NCBI GenBank assembly: GCA_965365445.1
Contig: CBDUBS010000015.1
Location: 1-34,310, forward strand
Direction: 5' to 3'
Length of the DNA: 34,310 nt
Source of the DNA: CBDUBS01 sp965365445
GTDB lineage: Bacteria > Bacteroidota > Rhodothermia > Rhodothermales > DASSAV01
Below are positions 8,248 through 16,031 of the stretch, piece after piece. A program made the position numbers and the translations under genes. Every line of letters starts with the position of its first letter. The stretch's first letter is position 1. The notes beneath the pieces were generated by a model, which was given only the letters and a program-made list of their open reading frames with translations, made no database searches and was not told the origin of the DNA.

Positions 8248-9069
8248 ATGGGAAAGGTAATTGCCGTTGCGAACCAGAAGGGGGGCGTCGGGAAGACGAC
8301 GACCGCCGTTAACCTGGCGTGTTCGCTGGCCGCTACGGAGCATCCGACTCTGCTCGTCGACATCGATCCGCAGGCCAACTGCTCATCCGGCGTCGGCCTC
8401 GATACGCGCAGCGTCACGGCATCCACCTACGAGGTGCTCATCGGAAGCATACCGGTAGAAGAAGCCGTCGTGTCTTCGGATATGCCGTTTCTGGACATCG
8501 TTCCGAGCCATATCAACCTGGTCGGCGCCGAGATCGAGATGATCGATATGCTCGAACGCGAGCAGATCCTGAAGAAACGCCTCGTCGGCGCCCGGAAAAA
8601 GTACGATTTCATCGTCATGGATTGCCCTCCTTCGCTGGGCCTCCTGACGCTCAACGCGTTGACCGCCTCCGACTCGATCCTGATACCGGTGCAGGCCGAG
8701 TACTTTGCGCTGGAGGGACTGGGGCAGTTGCTCAACACCATCAAGATCGTCCGAAGGCATCTCAACCCGGAACTGGAAATCGAAGGGGTGCTGCTGACGA
8801 TGTTCGATACCCGGTTGCGGCTTTCCAACCAGGTGGCGCAGGAAGTGCGCCGGTATTTCGGCGAAAAAGTATTCCGCACCATAGTGCAACGAAACGTTCG
8901 CCTCTCCGAAGCACCCAGTTTTGGAAAGCCGGTACTTCTCTACGACGTTACGAGCATCGGCGCCCGGAACTACATCGCACTGGCCCGGGAGATTTTGCGC
9001 AACAATCAGGATTATCTGTCGGCGCCGGTCGTCGAACCGGCTCGCCGCTCCTCGGCTGCCGCTATGTGA
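8248..9069 (+). CDS. parA: Chromosome partitioning ATPase ParA/Soj
   Basis: A 273-residue ParA/Soj ATPase that binds DNA non-specifically as an ATP dimer and is stimulated by ParB to segregate the origin region. The deviant Walker A KGGVGKTT lies at residues 11-18 with the signature Lys11, and the Walker B strand FIVMDCPPSLG lies near 120-130. The short form without an N-terminal HTH is typical of chromosomal Soj proteins rather than large plasmid ParA. It is followed by parB after 35 bases. The ATG at 8248 is the only start that places the Walker motif at the usual distance; no Shine-Dalgarno is visible. Confidence 0.96.
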   Translation: MGKVIAVANQKGGVGKTTTAVNLACSLAATEHPTLLVDIDPQANCSSGVGLDTRSVTASTYEVLIGSIPVEEAVVSSDMPFLDIVPSHINLVGAEIEMIDMLEREQILKKRLVGARKKYDFIVMDCPPSLGLLTLNALTASDSILIPVQAEYFALEGLGQLLNTIKIVRRHLNPELEIEGVLLTMFDTRLRLSNQVAQEVRRYFGEKVFRTIVQRNVRLSEAPSFGKPVLLYDVTSIGARNYIALAREILRNNQDYLSAPVVEPARRSSAAAM

Positions 9070-9104
9070 TCAGGCTCCGGGTGTACCCAAGCCAACGAAT
9101 CCCT

Positions 9105-10058
9105 ATGTCATCAAAAAAAGCTGTCCTGGGCCGCGGACTGAACGCTCTGCTTTCGGGGCAAGATGCCGAGGAAGCCATTCAGCCCGAAACGCCGGCGGAA
9201 AAACCCGCCGGGCGTTTATACCACTTCGAGGATCGGGTACGGGCCGTCGGCCGGGTAGCCGACCTGGATCTCGACGTTATCCGTCCGAATCCGTACCAGC
9301 CGCGCAAGGATTTCGATGACGCCTCGCTGGATGAGCTGGCCGAATCGATGCGCCACCTGGGTGTGATCCAGCCCATAACGGTGCGGGCCATCGAGCAGGA
9401 ACGCTACGAGGTTATTTCGGGAGAGCGCCGCCTGCGAGCCGCCCGGCGTGCGGGCCTGAAACGCATTCCGGCTTACGTGCGGGAAGCGGACACGGAAGAA
9501 ATGCTCGAAATGGCCATCGTCGAAAACGTGCAGCGCGAGGCGCTCAACCCCATCGAGATCGCGCTGGGCTACCAGCGCCTCATCGAGGAATGTGCGCTAA
9601 CCCAGGAGGTCGTGGCTCAGAAGGTGGGCAAGAACCGCGTCACGGTAACCAACATGCTGCGGCTGCTGAAGCTGCCGCCGCGGTTGCAAGCCGCTTTGCG
9701 CGACGGCGTGCTGACGGCGGGCCACGCCCGAGCGCTCGTCAATCTGGATGACGAGGGGCGCCAACTGGTACTGCTCGCGGAAATCGAGAAACACGGCCTG
9801 TCGGTCCGGGAGGTTGAGGAGCGGGTTCGCAAATGGCAGGCCGCCCGAGAAAAAAAGGAAAGCGAGCCTTCGCCCGTTCCTGCGGCAAACGACCGGGCCG
9901 CGCTGGAATTGATGACTTTTTCAGACCGGCTGCGCAGCCGGTTCAGTACCCAGGTGCAGATAAAGCATCGCCCGAACGGCGCAGGAGGACGCATCGAAAT
10001 AGCATACTACTCCGACGACGATCTGGAACGGCTCATGGACTTGCTGGATGCTTCCTGA
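9105..10058 (+). CDS. parB: Chromosome partitioning protein ParB/Spo0J
   Basis: A 317-residue CTP-dependent DNA clamp that loads at parS sites and works with ParA. The N-terminus (SSKKAVLGRGLNALL) is the usual ParA-stimulating segment. The CTPase domain shows NPYQPRKDFD, then GERRLRAARRAG (the GERR nucleotide-binding motif) and ENVQREALNPIE. A helix-turn-helix follows (LTQEVVAQKVGKNRVTVTNM), and a C-terminal dimerisation domain ends the protein. The same frame is open far upstream through parA, but the ATG at 9105 gives the canonical ParB start. No convincing parS (TGTTTCACGTGAAACA) occurs in this window. Confidence 0.96.
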   Translation: MSSKKAVLGRGLNALLSGQDAEEAIQPETPAEKPAGRLYHFEDRVRAVGRVADLDLDVIRPNPYQPRKDFDDASLDELAESMRHLGVIQPITVRAIEQERYEVISGERRLRAARRAGLKRIPAYVREADTEEMLEMAIVENVQREALNPIEIALGYQRLIEECALTQEVVAQKVGKNRVTVTNMLRLLKLPPRLQAALRDGVLTAGHARALVNLDDEGRQLVLLAEIEKHGLSVREVEERVRKWQAAREKKESEPSPVPAANDRAALELMTFSDRLRSRFSTQVQIKHRPNGAGGRIEIAYYSDDDLERLMDLLDAS

Positions 10059-10083
10059 GAGTCGGCCCCGGAGTCGCCTTCCC

Positions 10084-10668
10084 ATGAACCGTCCCGTACG
10101 GCTCGTCGGCCTGATCCTCTGTTGCACGGGGTTGGCTTTACCGGCCGCTCCACCTGCTTACGCCCAGGACTCGACTCGGGTGGATAAACCGGACTGGCTT
10201 CAGGGCCATTCACCCCGCGAAGCCCTCCGACGCGCGGCGCTGGCGCCGGGCTGGGGGCAAATCTATAACCGGCAGTATTATAAGCTTCCTTTCGTGTACG
10301 CGGGTCTGGCCGGCAGCATCGGGTTTGCGCTGTACCTGAACAACCGCTACCTGCTGTTTCGCCACGCTTACCTCTACCGTGACTATCAGAATCAGAATCC
10401 GAACCCGTACGAGCGCTACAAACCGGCGTACGACCGGATAAGCGCTCAGTATGGGTCCGTGCAGGCAGGCGCCCTCCGCGACCAGAGGGATATTTACCGC
10501 CGGAACCGTGACCTTTCCTATTTTGGGATCGGCTTGTTCTATGGCCTGACCGTGCTCGATGCGTACGTGAGTGCGCATCTCCTCGATTTCGACGTCGGAG
10601 AGGACCTTACCATTGGCCTCAGGCCGAGTCCGGCAGGTGTTTCCGCCGTTCTGCACGTGCCTCTGTAG
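10084..10668 (+). CDS. DUF5683 domain membrane/secreted protein
   Basis: A 194-residue protein with a predicted signal peptide (about residues 1-26, ending around AYAQD). The core SPREALRRAALAPGWGQIYNRQYYKLPFV is the DUF5683 hallmark (repeat-free P-G-x-G-Q-x-Y-N motif), and two further hydrophobic stretches lie near 75-90 and 145-160. The biochemical role of DUF5683 is unknown. In Bacteroidota it very often follows parB, and here it starts 25 bases after the parB stop. An upstream ATG at 10048 inside parB would add 12 residues before the signal peptide and is less likely. GGAG lies about ten bases before the chosen ATG. Confidence 0.85.
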   Translation: MNRPVRLVGLILCCTGLALPAAPPAYAQDSTRVDKPDWLQGHSPREALRRAALAPGWGQIYNRQYYKLPFVYAGLAGSIGFALYLNNRYLLFRHAYLYRDYQNQNPNPYERYKPAYDRISAQYGSVQAGALRDQRDIYRRNRDLSYFGIGLFYGLTVLDAYVSAHLLDFDVGEDLTIGLRPSPAGVSAVLHVPL

Positions 10669-10754
10669 CTATGCACCGCCGTGCCGGCCCGGGTATGTGA
10701 ACTTTTGCCGCCTCGGAGCCGTTGCACGTAGCCACGTTACGAAAAACACACCCC

Positions 10755-10901
10755 TTGATTACCTTGAACGAGACAACGGAACGGGTTAAGAAGGAGGCAC
10801 GGCAGGCCGGCATCGCGCTCCGAAGGGGTGCGGTACCGGTAAACGGACGTATATTCCGTATGGCAGAGGCAATCCGGCGGCCCTGGGCCGACGCGGCGTA
10901 A
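10755..10901 (+). CDS. Candidate small protein (48 aa) ahead of the glycosyltransferase
   Basis: An open frame from TTG 10755 to TAA 10901 encodes 48 residues rich in Arg, Lys and Ala (starts LITLNETTERVKKEARQAG, ends RPWADAA). It finishes two bases before the glycosyltransferase ATG, the spacing seen for translationally coupled leader or small genes. A longer version from TTG 10722 gives 59 residues. There is no ATG near the start and no strong Shine-Dalgarno, and no recognisable family, so it may be chance. The rest of the 235-base gap after DUF5683 shows nothing clear. Confidence 0.25.
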   Translation: MITLNETTERVKKEARQAGIALRRGAVPVNGRIFRMAEAIRRPWADAA

Positions 10902-10903
10902 CT

Positions 10904-12037
10904 ATGGCGAAAATCATCTACGCACTCAGCGGGGAGGGGCGAGGTCACTCCTCCCGGGTCATCGCCGTGTCGGACGCGTTACGCTCCCGCGGGCACGAGG
11001 TCGTGTTCTGCTGCGGCGGAACGGCGCTCGAAGTGCTCGAATCCCGGGGTGAATCCGTCATTGCCGTGCCGGCGCTTCGCCAGGTAATGATCGGGAACGA
11101 AGTGCAAAAGTGGCAGACGATCGTCTCGAACTGGCGGTGCGTTTCGGACCGCCGACGTATCACGTCGGAACTGGCCGATGCGTTTGCCGAGCAACGCGCG
11201 GACCTGCTCATTACCGACTTCGAGGCTTTTTCACCAAAGGCGGCCCTTCGTATCGGGCTGCCCGTTCTCTCATTCAACCACCAGCAAATCGTCACCGAAA
11301 CGCGATACCCGTTGCCGCTCCGGTACTGGCCCGATGCCATGCTGGCCGGGCTGGCTATACGGCTCATCGTCCCTCCCGACCCGGAGCATACGCTCATTAC
11401 CTCGTTTTTTTATCCCCCGGTGAGGCGCCCCGATGCCACCACACTAATTGCGCCGATCGTCCGGCCGGCGGTACAGGCCCTCGAGCCGCGGTCGGGCAAC
11501 CACGTCCTCGTGTATTACAACCAGACTGAGGGAGCGGATTACGTAGTTGAGGCGCTCAGGCAGGTCAATGCTGAATTTGTCCTTTATAACTTCAACCAAA
11601 CAGAACGTTATAAGGCGTATTCTAACCTGCACTTTAAACAGCCGTCATTGGACGGTTTTCTGGAGGACCTCGCCGCCAGCCGGGCCGTATTGTGCACGGC
11701 CGGTTTCACGCTAACGAGCGAATCCATTTATTTAGGTAAGCCGCTCATGGTTGTGCCCAACCGGGGCATTTTTGAACAGACCTTGAACGCGCTGTTCCTC
11801 GAGCGTGAAGGGCTCGGGCGAGCCGTCATCGGGCGCCGGATCAGCCCGTCCGAGGTGCGCTCTTTTCTGGCCGAAGTCGATGCCTTCCAGAGCCACGTGC
11901 GGGGCCGCAGAGTTTCCGGCAACTCCGAAGCCCTGACGTGCATCGAGTCGGTTTTGAACCGATTGGGAGGCAGGGTGTTTGTTCGGCCGGCGGACGGCCT
12001 CCCGGCCGTACCTGCTACGGCATCCATCGAAAAATAG
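10904..12037 (+). CDS. MJ1255/VC2487-type glycosyltransferase (GT-B fold)
   Basis: A 377-residue glycosyltransferase of the MJ1255/VC2487 type, related to GT28-like enzymes. The N-terminal domain begins with YALSGEGRGHSSR, the loop typical of this family, and continues with a Rossmann-like alternation (GHEVVFCCGGTALEVLESRG). The C-terminal domain has the donor-binding region near 263-300: CTAGFTLTSESIYLGKPLMV followed by P-N-R-G-I-F-E-Q-T-L-N-A. Donor and acceptor cannot be read from sequence. It lies just upstream of an SPT-like gene (118-base gap), so a lipid acceptor such as a ceramide-like lipid is a reasonable inference. Its start lacks a Shine-Dalgarno. Codons in 11560-11760 look a little more A+T-rich than in its neighbours. 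Confidence 0.82.
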   Translation: MAKIIYALSGEGRGHSSRVIAVSDALRSRGHEVVFCCGGTALEVLESRGESVIAVPALRQVMIGNEVQKWQTIVSNWRCVSDRRRITSELADAFAEQRADLLITDFEAFSPKAALRIGLPVLSFNHQQIVTETRYPLPLRYWPDAMLAGLAIRLIVPPDPEHTLITSFFYPPVRRPDATTLIAPIVRPAVQALEPRSGNHVLVYYNQTEGADYVVEALRQVNAEFVLYNFNQTERYKAYSNLHFKQPSLDGFLEDLAASRAVLCTAGFTLTSESIYLGKPLMVVPNRGIFEQTLNALFLEREGLGRAVIGRRISPSEVRSFLAEVDAFQSHVRGRRVSGNSEALTCIESVLNRLGGRVFVRPADGLPAVPATASIEK

Positions 12038-12155
12038 TAGTAATTATGTTTTTAGTATATTCTTCGAGCCCGGAAACGGGCAACGGAACAACGCTCGCGC
12101 GGACCGCCTTCCGAGCCGAAAAAGATAACGTATCCATTTCTCCGGGGAATTCCCT
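12038..12155 (+). other. Leader of the SPT-like gene with GAAA-loop hairpin
   Basis: This 118-base gap starts A+T-rich (12036-12062) and holds a small perfect hairpin, GCCCG-GAAA-CGGGC at 12068-12081. TATGTTTT near 12044 matches the Bacteroidota -7 box except at its last base, but no partner box is visible upstream. It may be a separate promoter region for the downstream gene. Confidence 0.35.
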
Positions 12156-13457
12156 ATGACGACGCCGAACCCCATACCCCGGCCTGCCGACCTTTCCGAG
12201 GCCGAAGGAACGCGGTCGTCCGTTCAGGCCGGGCCCTCCCTGTTTCATAAATGCCACCAGTTCTTCGAACCGTCGGGTGATTATGCCCAGGTTACTACCG
12301 CCGGGTTGTACCCGTATTTCCGCCCCATCGAGCGCAACGAGGGCACGCGGGCCATCCTCAACGGGCGGGAAGTCATCATGGCCGGCTCCAACAATTACCT
12401 CGGGCTCACATCCGACCCGAGGGTGCGGGAGGCCGCCGAACGCGCCATTCGGCAATACGGCACCGGTTGCACCGGCAGCCGCTTCCTGAACGGCACCCTG
12501 GATATCCACATCGAGCTCGAGCAGCGGCTGGCATCGTTCATGAAAAAGGAACGGGCCGTGCTGTTCTCAACCGGCTACATGACCAATCAGGGCGTCATCC
12601 AGGGCCTGACCGGCAAAAACGACCAGATCTTTTCGGATAAGGATAACCACGCCTGTATCGTGGCCGGCACCCGGGTGAGCATGGGAACGACGAGCCGTTT
12701 CCGCCACAACGACATGGACCACCTCCGGCGACAGCTCGAAAAGGCGGCCGAAGCCCAGCCCGAAAGCGGCAAATTCATCGTAACGGACGGCGTGTTCTCG
12801 ATGAGCGGAGTCATTGCCCGCGTTCCGGAGCTGGTGGAACTCGCGGAAACCTATGGCGCCGCCCTGATGCTGGATGATGCGCACGCCGTCGGGGTGATCG
12901 GACCGGGGGGCCGGGGCTCGGCGGCCTACTTCGGCCTCGAAGACCGCGTCCACCTGACCACCGGTACGTTCTCTAAAAGCTTCGCTTCCCTGGGGGGGTT
13001 CGCTGCCGGCGACCACGACGTCATCGAGTACATTCGCCACTCGAGTTCGGCCCACATCTACAGCGCGTCCATGCCGCCGGCTAACGTCGCCACGGTGCTC
13101 AAGTGCCTCGACATCCTCGAGGCGGAACCGGAGCGCCTGAACCGCCTCTGGGAAATCTCGGACTACATGCGCGAAGGGTTCCGCAATGCGGGCTTCAACG
13201 TGTGGACCAGCCAGACGCCCATCATCCCCGTCGTCATCGGCGACATGATGACCTGCTTCCAGTTCTGGAAGGATCTGCTGGAGGAAGGCGTGTTCGTCAA
13301 TGCCGTGGTGCCTCCGGCCGTTCCGCAGGGACAGTCCATCATGCGGACTTCCTATATGGCTACCCACACCAACGACGACCTGGATTACATTCTGGATGCC
13401 TTCACCCGGGTAGGCAAACGGCACGGCGTCATCAAAACAAACGGCCACGGCGGCTGA
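12156..13457 (+). CDS. Serine palmitoyltransferase-like alpha-oxoamine synthase (SPT or cysteate acyltransferase)
   Basis: A 433-residue PLP enzyme of the alpha-oxoamine synthase family, which condenses an amino acid with an acyl thioester. Visible features are NNYLGLTSDP at 79-88, the glycine-rich GTGCTGSRFLNGT at 102-114, the cofactor-stacking His165 (DKDNHA), DDAH at 240-243 and the Schiff-base Lys274 in TFSKSFASLGG. The N-terminal extension of about 55 residues and the TFSKSFASLGG context fit serine palmitoyltransferase, or its relative cysteate fatty acyltransferase that starts capnine/sulfonolipid synthesis, better than 8-amino-7-oxononanoate synthase or glycine C-acetyltransferase. No biotin gene is near. 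It is followed 19 bases later by a GNAT acyltransferase-like gene and preceded by a glycosyltransferase. Which amino acid it uses is open. Confidence 0.88.
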   Translation: MTTPNPIPRPADLSEAEGTRSSVQAGPSLFHKCHQFFEPSGDYAQVTTAGLYPYFRPIERNEGTRAILNGREVIMAGSNNYLGLTSDPRVREAAERAIRQYGTGCTGSRFLNGTLDIHIELEQRLASFMKKERAVLFSTGYMTNQGVIQGLTGKNDQIFSDKDNHACIVAGTRVSMGTTSRFRHNDMDHLRRQLEKAAEAQPESGKFIVTDGVFSMSGVIARVPELVELAETYGAALMLDDAHAVGVIGPGGRGSAAYFGLEDRVHLTTGTFSKSFASLGGFAAGDHDVIEYIRHSSSAHIYSASMPPANVATVLKCLDILEAEPERLNRLWEISDYMREGFRNAGFNVWTSQTPIIPVVIGDMMTCFQFWKDLLEEGVFVNAVVPPAVPQGQSIMRTSYMATHTNDDLDYILDAFTRVGKRHGVIKTNGHGG

Positions 13458-13476
13458 ACCATTGCCCGGAGAAACC

Positions 13477-14628
13477 ATGGAGCAAGGTCGGGCACCCTCC
13501 GGAGTGATCGTGCGCCCCGTTGAGGGAAAGGACGACATGCGCCGGTTCGTCCAGTTTCCGTACACGCTGTATAAAGATAGCCCGTACTGGATACCTTCCC
13601 TCCGCCGGGATACGGAACACGCGCTCGACCCCGAGAAGAATGCTTTCTTCGAGCACGGGCGAATCCGGACGTTCCTGGCTCGGGATGCCTCCGGTAGCGT
13701 CCTCGGGCGCATTGCCGCCATCGTCAACGGCATGCACCTGAAAAAGTACGCCGATGGAAACGGCTTCTTCGGGTTCTTCGAGTGTGTAGAGCGGTACGAA
13801 GCAGCCGAAGCGCTGCTCGATGCGGCTTCGGAGTGGCTCCGGCGGCAGGGCCTCACCGGTATGCGCGGCCCCACCAATCCATCCATGAACGACATATGCG
13901 GGTTGCTCGTGGACGGCTTCGACCGTGAACCGTCTATCCTGATGCCATATAATCCGCCCTACTACGCCCCGTATCTGGAACGGTACGGCTTCAACCGGGC
14001 CATGACGATGTGGGCGTATTACGTCCACAAAAAGTACGTACAAACAGAAAAGCTCAGGCGGGGCGTCGAACTCCTCAAGCGCCGAAACCCTTCCGTAACC
14101 CTCCGCAAGGTGGATATGAGCCGCTTCGAAGAAGAAGCGCGGGCCATACTCGACATATACAACGACGCCTGGTCGAAAAACTGGGGCCACGTCCCGATGA
14201 CCGACCGCGAGTTTGCCCAACTCGGCAAGGAGATGAAGCAGGTGGTCGATCCGAACATCGTGTTCATTCTGGAGGATGCCGGGACGCCCTTTGCGTTTTC
14301 CATTTCGCTGCCCAACGTAAACCAGATTCTGAAGCACGTACCCGATGGGAGGCTTTTTCCGGTAGGTTTTGCAAAGCTGCTGGCTTATGCCAAGCTGGGC
14401 CACATCTACGAGTGCCGTACGCTGCTGATGGGTATCAAGCAAAAGTACCAGGGGCGCGGTTTCGACGCCATGCTGAACCTCGCCACTATCGAAGAAGGAC
14501 CCCGGCAGGGTTACGATGCCGCCGAGATGAGCTGGATTCTTGACGTAAATGAGTCCATGAAGAACGCGCTCCACTCGATCGGCGGGGTGGTGGATAAGGA
14601 GTATGCCATGTACGAAAAGCCGCTGTAA
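13477..14628 (+). CDS. GNAT-fold acyltransferase-like protein, candidate lipid N-acyltransferase
   Basis: A 383-residue protein, much longer than a single GNAT domain. The N-terminal part has FPYTLYKDSPYWIPSLRRD and GRIAAIVNGMH, then a middle section RGPTNPSMNDICGLLVDGF. The C-terminal half has a GNAT-like core ending with MGIKQKYQGRGFDAMLNLAT (acyl-CoA-binding loop Q-G-R-G) and AEMSWILDVNESM. The ATG at 13477 is chosen because GGAG sits five bases upstream; a TTG at 13462 would add five residues. Directly following an SPT-like gene, it could be the enzyme that N-acylates the sphingoid or capnine base, as the GNAT-type bacterial ceramide synthase does in Caulobacter. That role is inference from fold and position; the family itself is only loosely characterised. 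Confidence 0.75.
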   Translation: MEQGRAPSGVIVRPVEGKDDMRRFVQFPYTLYKDSPYWIPSLRRDTEHALDPEKNAFFEHGRIRTFLARDASGSVLGRIAAIVNGMHLKKYADGNGFFGFFECVERYEAAEALLDAASEWLRRQGLTGMRGPTNPSMNDICGLLVDGFDREPSILMPYNPPYYAPYLERYGFNRAMTMWAYYVHKKYVQTEKLRRGVELLKRRNPSVTLRKVDMSRFEEEARAILDIYNDAWSKNWGHVPMTDREFAQLGKEMKQVVDPNIVFILEDAGTPFAFSISLPNVNQILKHVPDGRLFPVGFAKLLAYAKLGHIYECRTLLMGIKQKYQGRGFDAMLNLATIEEGPRQGYDAAEMSWILDVNESMKNALHSIGGVVDKEYAMYEKPL

Positions 14629-14637
14629 GCCTGCCGG

Positions 14638-15348
14638 ATGGACATCCGTTTCGTTTACTTCGACCTGGACGACACGCTCCTCGATCATCGGCATGCCGAG
14701 CAACGGGCGCTTGCCGATCTCCACCGGGCATTCGAGCGTCACTTCGCTCCGCATAGCATAGAGCACCTTCAGCAAACCTACCATCGGTTCAACGTGGCGC
14801 TCTGGGAGCGGTACGGCCGCGGCGAAATCGACCGTGTCGAACTTCAACGCCTGCGGTTCGAGCAGATTCTGGAGGAACTCGTCCTGGAAGGGCTGACTCC
14901 GCCCCGTCTGAACGAAATCTATTTGCAACGTTACGCCGAGCACTGGCAATACACGACCGGCGCGCGGGAGGCTTTTCTGGACATCGCTGCAACCTATCCG
15001 GTGGGGGTGCTTACCAATGGTTTTTCCGAAGTACAGCACGCCAAGCTGGCCCGCTTCCCGGAAATCCGTAGTCGGCTGCACGCTCTCGTCATCAGCGATG
15101 AAGCGGGCTACATGAAGCCGGACAGGCGGTTGTTCGAGATCGCCGCCGGGGCTGCCGGGCATTCGCCGGAGCACATCCTGTATGTAGGCGATTCCTACCG
15201 TTCCGACGCTCAGGGGGCGCTGGAGGCAGGATGGTGGTGCGCCTGGTATACCGGCGAGGCCGGAAGCGCCCACGACCCGGAGAGGCTGTTCCGTTTCGGG
15301 TACTGGCCCGAACTGACGGCTTTCCTGTCGAACGGCCCGGCAACGTAG
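14638..15348 (+). CDS. HAD superfamily hydrolase, YjjG-like nucleotidase/phosphatase
   Basis: A 236-residue haloacid-dehalogenase phosphatase. Motif I is FDLDDTLLD at residues 8-16 (nucleophile Asp9, acid/base Asp11), motif II is the Thr in VLTNGFSEVQ near 123, motif III is the Lys in GYMKPDRRLF near 160, and motif IV is VGDSYRSDAQGA near 183. The helical cap between I and II resembles YjjG-type 5'-nucleotidases that clear non-canonical pyrimidine nucleotides, but HAD substrate prediction is weak. It starts nine bases after the acyltransferase gene, so it is in the same transcript. A phosphatase role in the lipid pathway is possible but unsupported. Confidence 0.88.
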   Translation: MDIRFVYFDLDDTLLDHRHAEQRALADLHRAFERHFAPHSIEHLQQTYHRFNVALWERYGRGEIDRVELQRLRFEQILEELVLEGLTPPRLNEIYLQRYAEHWQYTTGAREAFLDIAATYPVGVLTNGFSEVQHAKLARFPEIRSRLHALVISDEAGYMKPDRRLFEIAAGAAGHSPEHILYVGDSYRSDAQGALEAGWWCAWYTGEAGSAHDPERLFRFGYWPELTAFLSNGPAT

Positions 15349-15351
15349 CGC

Positions 15352-15369
15352 CCGGTCGAAACAGACCGG
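15352..15369. terminator. Hairpin between convergent HAD and glycosyltransferase genes
   Basis: CCGGTC-GAAACA-GACCGG forms a perfect six-bp stem with a six-base loop in the 21-base gap between the two convergent stops. There is no T tract on either side, so it is only a weak candidate for a bidirectional terminator. Confidence 0.3.
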
Positions 15370-16029
15370 CTACCACCCGATGCGGTGCAAGAGGTAATCC
15401 ATTTTACTCCTCAAGCCGAGGCCGTACCCGAAACGGGCGGCTGTACCGCGCCCCAGATGATCGACGAACGCTTCGACGGGAAATGCATGGACCCGGTAAC
15501 CCTGTTTCGCGGCGTCCTGGAAATTGGCAAGCGCCGGCAAGCCGTGATGTACGAACGGAGAGAGCCGCTCGTACATGGCCCGGCGGAGCAGCATGTAGGC
15601 GCTGGCAAGTACCGGCGTACCGTGCTCGGTCCGAAAGCCGCGATGATCCGCCCGAACCACCTGTCCGGCCCCGTAATCGCGCTCGGCGTCCTGAAGCACA
15701 TCGGTCATGCCCTCCAGAAAGCCGCTACGACGGGTAACGGTGTCGCTGTCGAACAGGTACACGAAAGGCGTGTTGCACCTTCCGATGGCCAGATGCATTG
15801 CCGGACCGTGGAAGATGTTACGCTCCAGCATCACCGCCGTAATCAGTCCGCCGGAACCGGCTTCGAGGCGCTCGATGACGTCTTTCGAGGCGTCTTTCGA
15901 ACCGTTGTCGATTACGAGCAGCCGGATTTCCGGATAAACCTCCCGAAAAGACCGCACGGCTGCCTCGAGCAGGTCGGGCGTCTGGTAATTGATGGTGGCG
16001 GCGGTAACAAGAGAGGGTAGGGACGGCAT
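15370..16029 (-). CDS. Family 2 glycosyltransferase
   Basis: A 219-residue GT-A fold enzyme of family 2. The N-terminus AATINYQTPDLLEAAVRSF and VIDNGSKDASKDVIE are the nucleotide-sugar binding strands, and FDSDTVTRRSGFLEGM near residue 94 holds the metal-binding D-S-D. The C-terminal part is short and has no membrane helix, so it is at the small end of the family. The acceptor is unknown; cell-surface glycan or glycolipid synthesis is usual. It begins two bases after the rdgB stop and is clearly co-transcribed with it. Confidence 0.85.
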   Translation of the reverse strand: MPSLPSLVTAATINYQTPDLLEAAVRSFREVYPEIRLLVIDNGSKDASKDVIERLEAGSGGLITAVMLERNIFHGPAMHLAIGRCNTPFVYLFDSDTVTRRSGFLEGMTDVLQDAERDYGAGQVVRADHRGFRTEHGTPVLASAYMLLRRAMYERLSPFVHHGLPALANFQDAAKQGYRVHAFPVEAFVDHLGRGTAARFGYGLGLRSKMDYLLHRIGW

Positions 16030-16031
16030 AG

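Noticed and set aside
8319..9104. Long open frame joining parA region to parB
   Set aside because: The first 262 codons are an out-of-frame reading of parA with Arg/Gly-rich composition; ParB begins at the ATG at 9105.
13432..15273. 613-codon open frame on the minus strand opposite the acyltransferase and HAD genes
   Set aside because: Both plus-strand genes have clear family motifs; the minus-strand frame has none and is a typical shadow of G+C-rich coding DNA.
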